Shown one piece after another: positions 6,061-13,663 of a DNA stretch of 13,663 nt. The stretch's first letter is position 1, and each line of letters opens with the position of its first letter. Location of the stretch: positions 1 through 13,663 of the forward strand of contig CAZNXJ010000056.1 in NCBI GenBank assembly GCA_964577115.1, given 5' to 3'. Below the pieces are notes generated by a model that saw only the letters and a program-made list of their open reading frames with translations, had not been told where the DNA came from and did not search any database. The DNA is from CAZNXJ01 sp964577115 (GTDB lineage: Bacteria > Planctomycetota > Planctomycetia > Pirellulales > Pirellulaceae). The position numbers and the translations under genes were made by a program.

Positions 6061-8316
6061 ATGCCCCGCTCGCGATTCTTGCTCTCCCCGAGCGTCTGGT
6101 GGATTGGATTGCCCGCGGCAGCCGCGCTCGCCGTCAGCCTCGAGGCGGCACACCTGCGCTTCAGCCGCAACGATGCCGACGATCTGCCAAAGTCGCCCGT
6201 ACGACGGATCGCGTATGTTGACCCGAAGGCCGTGGGGCTGACCGAGCCGCGTCCGCTCCCCGCCGAGCTCGTCGCCAGCCGCCCGCTTCCCGCCGCCGAC
6301 TCGAGCGAATCCGCGCTCGGGAACGAGGTGCCCGCTCCGTCGCAGCCCCGCGCCTCTGCCGAAGCGACCGACCTCGTGAACGACGCGGCCAACGACCGCT
6401 TTGAGACGCTCGCCATCGCAGCTCGGCGTCAAGCGGACGAGAACCGGCAGGTCTCGGGCGATGCCACCTTCGGACCAGTGCTGACCGCGCCCACGATCGA
6501 GATCGGCGAATTCGCCAGCGAGCTGCCGCCCTGGCCGCCGCTCGACGCCGAACCGATCAAAACACCTCCGCCGCCCGCGCGCCCGGCGGTACCCGCCTTC
6601 GATCCCCCGCCGCTCGCCCTGCCTGCCGGCGCCACCCCGCACTCGGTACCCGCTCCAATCGAAGCTCCGCTCGCCGCTCAGCCGCACCGCGGCCCGTACG
6701 GCGGCTCCCCGGAAACACCGGGCTACGCACTGCCCGCTCAGCCGCCGGCCGCCAACGGCGCGGAAGCGGATGCGTCGCGCTGGTCGAGCGTCCCGCTGAA
6801 GTCGGTTCTTGCGCCGCGGGCCGACACGTCCCCGAACCAAACGCCACCGGAGGTGAACCACGACGTGGTGGCTGAACATCCGGTCGCCCTTCCGGGAGCT
6901 CCCGAGTCGTTCGGAGCAGCTCGTCCATACGGCGCCGAGCTCCGCCCCGAATCCGATTACGCGCTGCCGGCTCTGCCGTACGGCGCCGCCGGCCTCCCGC
7001 CGAAGCCCGCTCGGTCGTCGCTGGCCGGTTCGTCGAAGTACTCGCTGCCGATCGAAGCACGGAGTATCGAAGAGCCAACTATCCAAGCTCCGAGCATCGA
7101 GCCGCCGCGCAATGCACCGGTGCTCGCCGGCCCGCGTGACTTCAGTCCGCCGAACTTCGCTCCGGCAGCGGAGGATGTTGGACCGGCAGATCCGGGACTG
7201 GCCAACCTCGCTCCGTCCAATCCCGAGCCCGCCTCGGCCGAGTCGCTCACGATCCCGGACCTGAATGTGGTGCTCGGCGAATCCGCGCCCGTTGTAGAGC
7301 CGTCGGGCAGGTCGGCAGCGGGGGGAGTCGCGAAGGCGGCGGAAAAACCGGAGCGGCGACGGTTTGGCTTGCCGCCAGCCGACACGGTGGCCAGCTTGCC
7401 GGAGGTTTCGGACGCGGCGCTGCGGGAGCAAGTCGGCCAGCACCTCGCGACCGCCTACCGGTTAGCGCAGCGCGGCGCACTGTACTCGGCCAAGAGCGAA
7501 TACAAAACCGCACTTCGCGTGCTCGCTCAAAGCATCGACGCGGCCGTCGGCGGCAGCGCGCACGTGGAGAAGCTGGCCGCGGCGTTCCAGGCTATTGAGG
7601 AAGCGGACGAGTTTTATACGAGCGATCCGCGAAGCCAGGTGAACATGAACCTGGCCAGCATCGTCGCCGCGCACCGCACGCCCGTCCTGCAGGATGAATC
7701 GCTCGACGGCGTAACGCCGCTCGCTGCCATGCAGGCCTACTACGACTTCGCCCAGCGGTCGCTCGCTGAAGCCGTCGAGCAGCAACCGGTCGCGGGCGAA
7801 GCCCTCTATGGGCTCGGCAAGGTCTACGCGGCGCTCGCCAAGCAGCCCGCGCAGCACGGCAGCCGGCTGCACGGCGCCAAGGCGATGCTGATGTACCAGG
7901 TCGCTCTGGCGGCCGACCCGCGCCACTACCTGGCCGCAAACGAACTCGGCGTCATGCTCGCTCGCTACGGCCAACCGGTCGAAGCAAAGAAAGCGCTCGT
8001 GCAAAGCGTCTCGATCCATGGCATGCCGCAAAACTGGCATAACCTTGCGGTCGTGCACCAGCAACTTGGCGAAACAGAACTCGCTCGACTCGCTCAGCAG
8101 GAAGAACTGGCTGCGATCGCGCGCGATCAAGCAACGCCGCGACCGCTCGTGGTCGCCGAACAGGACGGCCATCTGCAATGGATCGACGTGGAACAAACGT
8201 TGAAGCAGGCCACCCAAACGGCCGCTCGCCCAAACAACACTGCCGGTCGGGCCGCTGCGAACGAGCGCAGTGCAAGTCAATCGAATATGTGGAATTGGCT
8301 ACCGTGGCAGCGCTAA
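6061..8316 (+). CDS. Membrane-anchored Pro/Ala-rich protein with C-terminal TPR domain
   Basis: The protein has 751 residues. Residues 9-30 (PSVWWIGLPAAAALAVSLEA) form a hydrophobic signal-anchor. Residues about 35-440 are rich in Pro, Ala, Ser and Glu and probably disordered; they contain recurring short motifs: GYALPAQP (about 221), DYALPALPYG (about 299) and KYSLPIE (about 325). From about 445 a helical domain follows with TPR-like pairs, for example HLATAYRLAQRGALYSAKSE, EALYGLGKVYAALAK and YLAANELGVMLARYGQPVEA. The C-terminus is WNWLPWQR. TPR domains bind proteins; the protein is probably a scaffold on the periplasmic side. The ribosome binding site AAGGGATGGA (6046-6055) lies just before the ATG. 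The SLBB exporter gene starts 69 bp downstream in the same direction, suggesting an operon and a role in polysaccharide export. The exact function is not known. Confidence 0.82.
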   Translation: MPRSRFLLSPSVWWIGLPAAAALAVSLEAAHLRFSRNDADDLPKSPVRRIAYVDPKAVGLTEPRPLPAELVASRPLPAADSSESALGNEVPAPSQPRASAEATDLVNDAANDRFETLAIAARRQADENRQVSGDATFGPVLTAPTIEIGEFASELPPWPPLDAEPIKTPPPPARPAVPAFDPPPLALPAGATPHSVPAPIEAPLAAQPHRGPYGGSPETPGYALPAQPPAANGAEADASRWSSVPLKSVLAPRADTSPNQTPPEVNHDVVAEHPVALPGAPESFGAARPYGAELRPESDYALPALPYGAAGLPPKPARSSLAGSSKYSLPIEARSIEEPTIQAPSIEPPRNAPVLAGPRDFSPPNFAPAAEDVGPADPGLANLAPSNPEPASAESLTIPDLNVVLGESAPVVEPSGRSAAGGVAKAAEKPERRRFGLPPADTVASLPEVSDAALREQVGQHLATAYRLAQRGALYSAKSEYKTALRVLAQSIDAAVGGSAHVEKLAAAFQAIEEADEFYTSDPRSQVNMNLASIVAAHRTPVLQDESLDGVTPLAAMQAYYDFAQRSLAEAVEQQPVAGEALYGLGKVYAALAKQPAQHGSRLHGAKAMLMYQVALAADPRHYLAANELGVMLARYGQPVEAKKALVQSVSIHGMPQNWHNLAVVHQQLGETELARLAQQEELAAIARDQATPRPLVVAEQDGHLQWIDVEQTLKQATQTAARPNNTAGRAAANERSASQSNMWNWLPWQR

Positions 8317-8385
8317 CACCGAGCGTCCGCCACGCGCCGCAGACACAGACAACGGGATCCATCGCACAACCAAGGCGCTGAACGC

Positions 8386-9645
8386 ATGACCGCCATCCAA
8401 GGCTTGCGAATCACCAAATCGCATCGCGCAACCGCTGTTCTCTCTGTCCTCCTCGCGGGGCTCGGCGTCTGGGCCATGGCCGGACGCAGCGAGCTGCCGG
8501 CTGCTCCAGCCCGCACGCCGACCCCGCCCGTGGCCAGCGCTAAGACCATCGCGACGCCCGCTGCATCGGCAACGGCCGCATCGATTGTTGATCCGGCCGT
8601 CGAGCCGTGCGAAGCCCGTAGCCCGGTCCTCATGGGCGTCGATTGCCATGGGAATGGAGGCCAATGCGCCGAACCGACGTGGGACGATGCGCGGCCCATT
8701 CCGTGGCAGGCGTTCATGCAAGGCGAATACATCGGCCCTCACCGCACACCGCACGTTCCCGAATACCGGTTGCGTGTCGGCGACACGCTCGAGCTCGTGT
8801 TCCGCAAAACCATGGAACCGAGCGCGGAGCCGTACCGGCTAAATGTCGGCGATCAGATTCGCATCGAGTCGTACATGGACGCGAACCTCGACACGACCGT
8901 GACAATCCAACCCGACGGCATGATCACGCTGCGGATGCTGCACCAGGTCCGTGCCGCCGGCCGTACCATCCATGAACTCGAAACGGTGCTCGAAGAGCTC
9001 TACCGCGAATACTACAAGCAGCCGTCGATCACGGTGACTCCGATACAGCTCGAATCCAAGCTGAACGAACTGCGGGCATCGGTCGATAGCCGCTTCGGTT
9101 TCGGTGGTCAGGGCCGGCGAGCGACCGTGGCGCCAGACGGCTCGATCCAGCTGCCCGGTCTCGGGTCGATCCCCGCACAGGGCCTAACGACCGACGAGCT
9201 GAAGCGGGAAATCGATGAACGCTACCGGGCGATCGTGTACGGCATGGAAGTCACCCCCGTGCTGCTCGAGATCGCTCCGCGCAACGTGTATGTGCTCGGC
9301 GAAGTGCGCACCCCCGGCCGCTTCGAAATGACGGGCCCCACCACCGTGATGCAAGCGATCTCGCTGGCCGGCGGCTGGAATATCGGCGGCAACCTGCGGC
9401 AGATCGTGATCTTCCGCCGCACCGAAGATTGGCGGCTGATTGCCACGAAGGTCGACGTGCGAGGCGCTCTCTATGGCAAGAGCCCCTGCCCGGCCGACGA
9501 CCTCTGGGTCCGCGACTCGGATATCATCGTGATTCCGAAACACCCGATTCAGGTTGCCGACGATTGGATCAACCTGATCTTCACGCAGGGCATCTACAGC
9601 GTCATGCCGAACCAGGGCATCACGTTCCAGGTTGAAAGCATGTAG
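8386..9645 (+). CDS. Polysaccharide biosynthesis/export protein with SLBB domain (Wza-like)
   Basis: The protein has 419 residues. Residues 15-32 are a hydrophobic signal or anchor, followed by an Ala/Pro-rich linker. A Poly_export domain spans about 125-222 (YRLNVGDQIRIESYMDANLD, TVTIQPDGMITL, TIHELETVLEELY). A second export-type segment follows (ATVAPDGSIQLPGLGSIPAQ at 247-264, then DELKREIDERY), then an SLBB domain from about 300 (VYVLGEVRTPGRFEMTGPTT, AISLAGGW). The C-terminal DDWINLIFTQGIYSV could be the amphipathic outer-membrane helix seen in Wza-type channels. Proteins of this family form the outer-membrane or periplasmic channel for exopolysaccharide. Oddities are a doubled YRLxVGD motif at 127-133 and 150-156, and cysteines at 75, 87 and 94, none placed as a lipobox. 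AAGG (8372-8375) is a weak ribosome binding site. The TPR gene lies directly upstream. No polymerase, flippase or tyrosine kinase gene is in the window. Confidence 0.9.
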   Translation: MTAIQGLRITKSHRATAVLSVLLAGLGVWAMAGRSELPAAPARTPTPPVASAKTIATPAASATAASIVDPAVEPCEARSPVLMGVDCHGNGGQCAEPTWDDARPIPWQAFMQGEYIGPHRTPHVPEYRLRVGDTLELVFRKTMEPSAEPYRLNVGDQIRIESYMDANLDTTVTIQPDGMITLRMLHQVRAAGRTIHELETVLEELYREYYKQPSITVTPIQLESKLNELRASVDSRFGFGGQGRRATVAPDGSIQLPGLGSIPAQGLTTDELKREIDERYRAIVYGMEVTPVLLEIAPRNVYVLGEVRTPGRFEMTGPTTVMQAISLAGGWNIGGNLRQIVIFRRTEDWRLIATKVDVRGALYGKSPCPADDLWVRDSDIIVIPKHPIQVADDWINLIFTQGIYSVMPNQGITFQVESM

Positions 9646-9668
9646 GCGGTCGGCGGCCGGCGGCGTGA

Positions 9669-10139
9669 TCAATCGCGTGCCGCGAGCGCGCGATCGGCGC
9701 GCCGCCGGTCGGCCGCATCCTGGCCGAACCAGAGCGCGAGCAGACTGGTGAGGCAAACGAGCACCAAGCACCACGTCGTGGCCGGCCCCACTCCTCGGCG
9801 CCCTGACGCCGAGTCGGGTACAAGATCGAGGAGCGCGAGGATCGCGTTATCGGGGCGGGCGAACATCGTGAGCCCGAGCGCCACGGCGATGATGGCCGCG
9901 AGCCCGGCGAGCACCACAGCGGCCACCGCGAGACTCGACCAGTCAGGGAGCTGCATGAGATATACGGCGTAGCCGATTTCGATGAGGGCTAGCCACAGGA
10001 GCAAATAAACCCAGGTCGGGAGCGGTCCGATCGGTTCCCCCTCCGCCATCGCGCGCTGGACCAGCGTGCCGACATGCCAGAGCGCCGGAAGCGGTGTGAT
10101 GAATCCGGTGAGTAGCAGCGTGAGCAAATGGGCGTTCAT
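9669..10139 (-). CDS. Hypothetical four-helix membrane protein
   Basis: The 156-residue protein has four hydrophobic segments at about 4-22, 43-62, 68-93 and 121-139, with a charged C-terminal tail (DAADRRRADRALAARD). I recognise no family. The gene ends 23 bp from the stop of the SLBB gene on the opposite strand, and follows the DUF11 gene on its own strand after 313 bp. No clear ribosome binding site precedes the ATG at 10139. The reading frame, the alternation of hydrophobic helices and short loops, and the lack of an overlapping gene support it as real. Confidence 0.68.
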   Translation of the reverse strand: MNAHLLTLLLTGFITPLPALWHVGTLVQRAMAEGEPIGPLPTWVYLLLWLALIEIGYAVYLMQLPDWSSLAVAAVVLAGLAAIIAVALGLTMFARPDNAILALLDLVPDSASGRRGVGPATTWCLVLVCLTSLLALWFGQDAADRRRADRALAARD

Positions 10140-10452
10140 GAAACTGCGCGGCGAGTTTTGATGGAGGGCCGTGTAAGAAAATTTAAGGTAGCCCTTGGTT
10201 CCAATTAGGGCAATTGGAGCGGGGCTGCGGGGAGATGGCGGAGAGGCGTGGCGGGTGAGTTAGCCGCGCGGCGGTGAGGCAGTCAGCGGCGAGGGGCCTG
10301 AGAGAAGAGTGGCCGAGCAAGGCTCGCGGCCATCCTGGCGCACGATGGGCCGCTGCCCACCTAAATAAACCCGCTGGGAAGCGCGCAGACCACAGTCGCT
10401 TCGCGACGAACTGCGGAATTACACGCCGCAGCGCGAGGCGTCTCGCCGGACG
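10140..10452. other. Intergenic region with several hairpins
   Basis: No gene is recognised. Three inverted repeats are visible: CCAATT-AGGGC-AATTGG (10201-10217), TGGCCGAGC / GCTC-GC-GGCCA with loop AAG (10310-10332), and GTCGC-TTC-GCGAC (10395-10407). GCGAG-GCGT-CTCGC (10433-10446) lies 7 bp beyond the DUF11 stop codon and may help end that transcript, although it has no T run. The plus-strand reading frame at 10274-10456 has no start signal or family similarity. Confidence 0.5.
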
Positions 10453-13134
10453 CTAGTCGGAATAGATGCGAGTGCTTTCTTCTTTGGAGATGGGACGCGG
10501 GGTGTCGTCGCTGTGGACTTGCACGACGATGCGAGCGTCGCTGGGGGTGCGGCCGCGAGCGGTGATCTTGTAGAGCATCCGCGCGCCGGGACCGAGCTGC
10601 GGGATCGGTTCGAACTGGACCTGCTGGCCTTGTGCCGCTCCGCGCGTCGGCCCTTCGGCGTCGATGGCTTCGAGCTCGTTTGGCAACACGACGGTCACGA
10701 CGACGTTCGTGTCGGCCTTGCCGCCACGATTCGTCAGCTCGATCTCATACACCGTGTCGCTGCCCACTTCGATCGGATCGGCCGTATCGAGCACCGTGAA
10801 GGATAGCTCCGAAACGCTCGCCACGCGCACCTGATGCTCGACCACCTGCGGCTCCGCCAGCTCGGCAAACCCCTCGACGCGAATCACGCCGTTGCCAGGT
10901 TCCGTCGGCAGAACCGTCAGGGCTACGATGCCCGACTTCTGCACCGGCAGCTCGTCGATGCTCCAATACACCTCATGCCGCGCCGCATCGTACTGGCCGA
11001 GTTTGTCGGCCGAGACAAACTTCATTCCCGCAGGCAAGCGAGCAACCAGCTCGACATTTCGCGCCGTGGCGGTGCCCACGTTGCCGATCTGGATTTCGTA
11101 CACCGCCTGGCGCTGGAGGTAACGCAGCGTGGGGCCCGCTACGTCGAGCTGAATTTGCGGAGCGATCACTTCGGTCTCGACTTCCTTGACGAGCGACAGC
11201 TCGGCGTCATCCCGCACACGCACTACCGTGGCCACTCGACTGGCCTGCTCGGCGTGAAGCGCGAGATTCAGCGAGCGGCTTTGGCCGGGTAGCAGCGAGC
11301 CGACTTCGTTTTCCAGTTCGCGACCCGCCGGATGCACGAGTCCTTCGGGGACATCGGCTTCGATGTACAGACCGTGTGCGGCGCCCGAGCCGTCGTTGCG
11401 GAGCACGATGGCAAGCGTGAGGGTGTCGCCGACGAGCACCTGCGGAGCCGCAGCTACTTCCAAGACGACGTTTGGCCGAGTGCTGCGCGTGCGTGCGGCC
11501 GCCTGAGCGGCGAAGGTCACCTGAGCAACGCTGCCCAGTTCGCCTTCCTCGCGCGGAACCACCTGCATCGACACCGTTGTCTCGCCACCAGGCTGTAGAG
11601 CGGGCAAGCGCCAGATGAGCATGTCGCCCGAAAGCTGCGCTTCCGGCGCCGTACCGGTCAATTCGGTGCCCTCCGGTACGCGGTCCGTCACCACCACTTC
11701 ATGCGCGGTCGCTTGTCCCACGTTGCGAATCCGCAGCTCGAACGTAGCCGGCCGACCTACCTGCACTTCGGCCGGCATGATCTTTTCGAGCGTCAGCGCG
11801 GGCGACTGTACGCCGCTCAGCGAGTCCGGGCCGGGCGTCGCCGAGGCTCCCGAACCCATCGCGGCGGCGGCACCGGCGTCAGGCAGTCTTGCGCCCGAGT
11901 TCATCGAGCTGGCAACGGGAGGTCGAGTTGGCGCAAGTGCTCGCGGCGATTGCGGAACCTGCTGGAGCGTGGCCGGGGGCGGAGCAACGTTCGCCGTATC
12001 CTGAGCGGGTGTGGGAGTGGGAGCGGCTGAAGGCGTGGCAGAAAGCGACGAAGGCAGCTCGGTGGGCGGCAATGGCTGTGCTCCGCCGGGCGGCGGTGAA
12101 AGCGGAGCGGGCGGAGTCAGCGCGCGCGGCGCGCCGCTTCCCGGCGTGCTGGCTGCGGTCGGTGACTGGCTGGGCGGCGGAGCGGCACTGGTGGTCGCCG
12201 GGTTGTCGTCGAGCGAAAAACGCGAGCCGGAACCGGCCGTGTCGGCGGCCGCCGGGGCGCCGGCTGCGGCGCCAGGCAAAGCCGCAGGAGGCGGAGCCGC
12301 CGTGTCGCTCGCCGCGTACTCGTCGTCCTCGGCCGACTCAGCATACTCCTCGCCTTCGCCTGCATCCTCCGCCGCAAGTTCTCCCTCGGACTCGTATTCG
12401 TATTCGTCGCCTTCCGTCGCTGGCTCACTCGCGTACGCGTCCTCCTCCATCGGCTCGTCTTCGTCAGCCAGCTCGGCCGACTCAGCCGTCATCAGCTCGT
12501 CGTCGGCGTCTTCGGCCGGGGTTTCCGCGGCGGCATAGCGAGCGTCCGCATCGTAGTCTGCCTCGCCATCGGCGTACGCCTCGTCGGCAGCAGCGTCGCC
12601 CAGCTGGACGCGCGTGGCGCTGGCCGCACCCGTGCCATAAGCCCCGCTGTACTGCGTGGGCGAACCGTAGCGTGAATTGGGGTCAGAGCTGCCGTACGGA
12701 TCCGAAGGGACCTGGGAATCGGAATACGGTGACGGCGAGTCGCTTGTGGACGAGTAATACGCGCTTTCGCCTCCGTCGTCCCCGCTATCATCGGCATATT
12801 GCGTGGTGGCATAACGCGACGAGTCGTCGGGCGGCAGCGTTGTTTCGACAGAGGCCAGCGAAGCCGATTGATCGTACTCGTCCGTGGACGTCGTCGGCGT
12901 GATCGGCTGCGGAGCGCGTCCGGCGGGCTTCTTGGGACCTTCTGACAAGCTCCCGTCACTCGGCTGTTCGGCGTTCTGAGCCACCGACCGGTTTGTTGTG
13001 GCGCGCTGAGCGACCGCGATCGCGACCACCGTCAGCGCGAGCACCACGCCGCCGGCCGCGAGCCGGACGTAGAGGCGTTTGCGCATCGAGCCATTTGCGG
13101 CTGCGACTACCGAGGCCAGCCAACGGCGAAACAT
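10453..13134 (-). CDS. Large membrane-anchored DUF11-repeat surface protein
   Basis: The protein has 893 residues. A hydrophobic anchor spans about 23-43 (VRLAAGGVVLALTVVAIAVA) after a basic N-terminus. Residues 60-180 are Ser/Tyr/Pro-rich, about 180-280 are strongly acidic with many D, E, Y and A, and about 280-430 are Pro/Ala-rich; all appear disordered. Four DUF11/CARDB-like beta-sandwich repeats follow, starting near 445, 553, 661 and 776, each with a core such as FELRIRNVGQATAHEVVVTD followed by a P-(E/A/N)-(G/E) turn. DUF11 occurs in OmcB-type outer-membrane proteins and many planctomycete surface proteins, so an envelope or adhesion role is likely. The minus-strand AGGGA (13146-13142) sits 7 bp before the ATG at 13134. 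The long open frames on the opposite strand here are by-products of the biased composition. Confidence 0.87.
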   Translation of the reverse strand: MFRRWLASVVAAANGSMRKRLYVRLAAGGVVLALTVVAIAVAQRATTNRSVAQNAEQPSDGSLSEGPKKPAGRAPQPITPTTSTDEYDQSASLASVETTLPPDDSSRYATTQYADDSGDDGGESAYYSSTSDSPSPYSDSQVPSDPYGSSDPNSRYGSPTQYSGAYGTGAASATRVQLGDAAADEAYADGEADYDADARYAAAETPAEDADDELMTAESAELADEDEPMEEDAYASEPATEGDEYEYESEGELAAEDAGEGEEYAESAEDDEYAASDTAAPPPAALPGAAAGAPAAADTAGSGSRFSLDDNPATTSAAPPPSQSPTAASTPGSGAPRALTPPAPLSPPPGGAQPLPPTELPSSLSATPSAAPTPTPAQDTANVAPPPATLQQVPQSPRALAPTRPPVASSMNSGARLPDAGAAAAMGSGASATPGPDSLSGVQSPALTLEKIMPAEVQVGRPATFELRIRNVGQATAHEVVVTDRVPEGTELTGTAPEAQLSGDMLIWRLPALQPGGETTVSMQVVPREEGELGSVAQVTFAAQAAARTRSTRPNVVLEVAAAPQVLVGDTLTLAIVLRNDGSGAAHGLYIEADVPEGLVHPAGRELENEVGSLLPGQSRSLNLALHAEQASRVATVVRVRDDAELSLVKEVETEVIAPQIQLDVAGPTLRYLQRQAVYEIQIGNVGTATARNVELVARLPAGMKFVSADKLGQYDAARHEVYWSIDELPVQKSGIVALTVLPTEPGNGVIRVEGFAELAEPQVVEHQVRVASVSELSFTVLDTADPIEVGSDTVYEIELTNRGGKADTNVVVTVVLPNELEAIDAEGPTRGAAQGQQVQFEPIPQLGPGARMLYKITARGRTPSDARIVVQVHSDDTPRPISKEESTRIYSD

Positions 13135-13349
13135 AGACGCGTCCCTGCGAATTGCGGTATCAAGACCGTTCGGGTATTCCGGGCAAGCGTCTTACCAGAT
13201 TCCCCTCAATGCGGGAAGGTCAATGCGGGCAGGCGTGAGAGGGTTTTGGGGTTAGGGTTCAGGGAGCAGTTCGAGGAGAAAAAAGAGAAGGGACGCGGGG
13301 GTGTGAGGCGATGTGCATCCGGGAAAGACGTGATCGCCACCCTTGAATT
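13135..13349. other. Upstream region of the DUF11 gene
   Basis: It should contain the DUF11 gene promoter, but I see no convincing -35/-10 pair. TCAATGCGGG is repeated at 13206-13215 and 13220-13229. The tract 13230-13300 is purine-rich on the plus strand. No gene is recognised. Confidence 0.5.
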
Positions 13350-13663
13350 CGCCCACCAATCGGCCTGCCGCGAAGCGGCGGCCTTCGCGCTGCCCCCGCC
13401 GAGTTGCGAACCGCGAAGCGGTGGATCCGAATGTAGCCCAGGGGCAGGGCCGCAGGTCCGCACCCCTGGGTGGGGAGCGGCGAAAGCGCGTACACCCGGG
13501 TTTCGAGGCGGCAAACACGCGCACACCCGGGATATGAAACGCCAATTCGCGTTCACCCCGCGTGCAATGCGGTTAGCGTACCCATCCGCGCCGCCCGTCA
13601 CGTCAATGCGCCCACCAATCGGCCTGCCGCGAAGCGGCGGCCTTCGCGCTGCCCCCGCCGAGT
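13350..13663 (+). repeat. Repeat array 3 of the same family, running off the window
   Basis: Units begin with CGCCCACCAATCGGCC at 13350 and 13609, a period of 259 bp; the second is cut by the window end. The orientation is that of array 1. The hairpin uses CCCAGGGG (13437-13444) and CCCCTGGG (13463-13470), with inner pairing GGGCC-GCA-GGTCC. Part of the linker (13582-13607) is an exact 26-base inverse match to 1206-1231 in array 2. Open frames on both strands here are not supported as genes. Confidence 0.88.

Noticed and set aside
5734..7443. 569-codon open frame on the minus strand opposite the MBL-fold and TPR genes
   Set aside because: It overlaps two well-supported plus-strand genes, is rich in Arg and Gly, and shows no family motif; it is a shadow of GC-biased codons.
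10274..10456. Small plus-strand gene in the hairpin-rich intergenic region
   Set aside because: No ribosome binding site, an Arg/Ala-rich sequence without similarity, and overlap with the end of the DUF11 gene.
11889..12902. Long plus-strand frames opposite the DUF11 gene, including a Ser/Ala-rich one at 12011-12538
   Set aside because: They are antisense to the low-complexity region of a clear minus-strand gene and have no independent start signals.
13241..13264. Telomere-like GGGTTTTGGGGTTAGGGTT stretch
   Set aside because: It is a single short irregular G/T-rich tract in a bacterial intergenic region with no further copies.

Overview
The window looks like a piece of a draft chromosome from a planctomycete, most likely of the Pirellulales type. 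The reasons are the high G+C content, the combination of long Ala/Pro-rich anchored proteins with DUF11, TPR and SLBB domains, and the tmRNA tag ending in ENLALAA. A run of exactly 100 N (1273-1372) shows that it is a scaffold joined across an unresolved gap. The taxonomic call is inference; no rRNA or marker gene is present.

Layout. Positions 1-2008 are almost entirely tandem repeats. Array 1 (41-789) and array 2 (1154-2008) belong to the same structured repeat family but point in opposite directions, and between them lies only the 3' half of an NADPH-dependent FMN reductase gene (789-1064). Next come a tmRNA gene on the minus strand (2210-2566) with its own intrinsic terminator, and uppP (undecaprenyl-diphosphatase, minus, 2711-3499). 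Divergent from uppP are a sugar phosphate isomerase/epimerase-like TIM-barrel gene (3877-4776) and a metallo-beta-lactamase-fold nuclease-like gene (4837-5799). A second plus-strand pair follows: a 751-residue anchored Pro/Ala-rich protein with a C-terminal TPR domain (6061-8316) and an SLBB polysaccharide-export protein (8386-9645). On the minus strand are a four-helix membrane protein (9669-10139) and a large anchored DUF11 surface protein (10453-13134). The window ends in array 3 of the same repeat family (13350-13663), oriented like array 1.

How the genes relate. The window is enriched for envelope and surface functions. UppP recycles the undecaprenyl carrier used for cell-wall and polysaccharide synthesis, the SLBB protein probably forms part of a polysaccharide export channel, the TPR protein directly upstream is a plausible partner of it, and the DUF11 protein is a likely surface or outer-membrane component. 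These links rest on gene order and family knowledge, not on direct proof.

The most unusual part is the repeat family. Its units are about 237-259 bp, with a conserved core and an array-specific linker. The core keeps a 34-nt hairpin of fixed geometry in all three arrays, with a compensatory T-A to C-G change in the stem. Arrays have opposite orientation, appear to have broken a gene, and surround an assembly gap.
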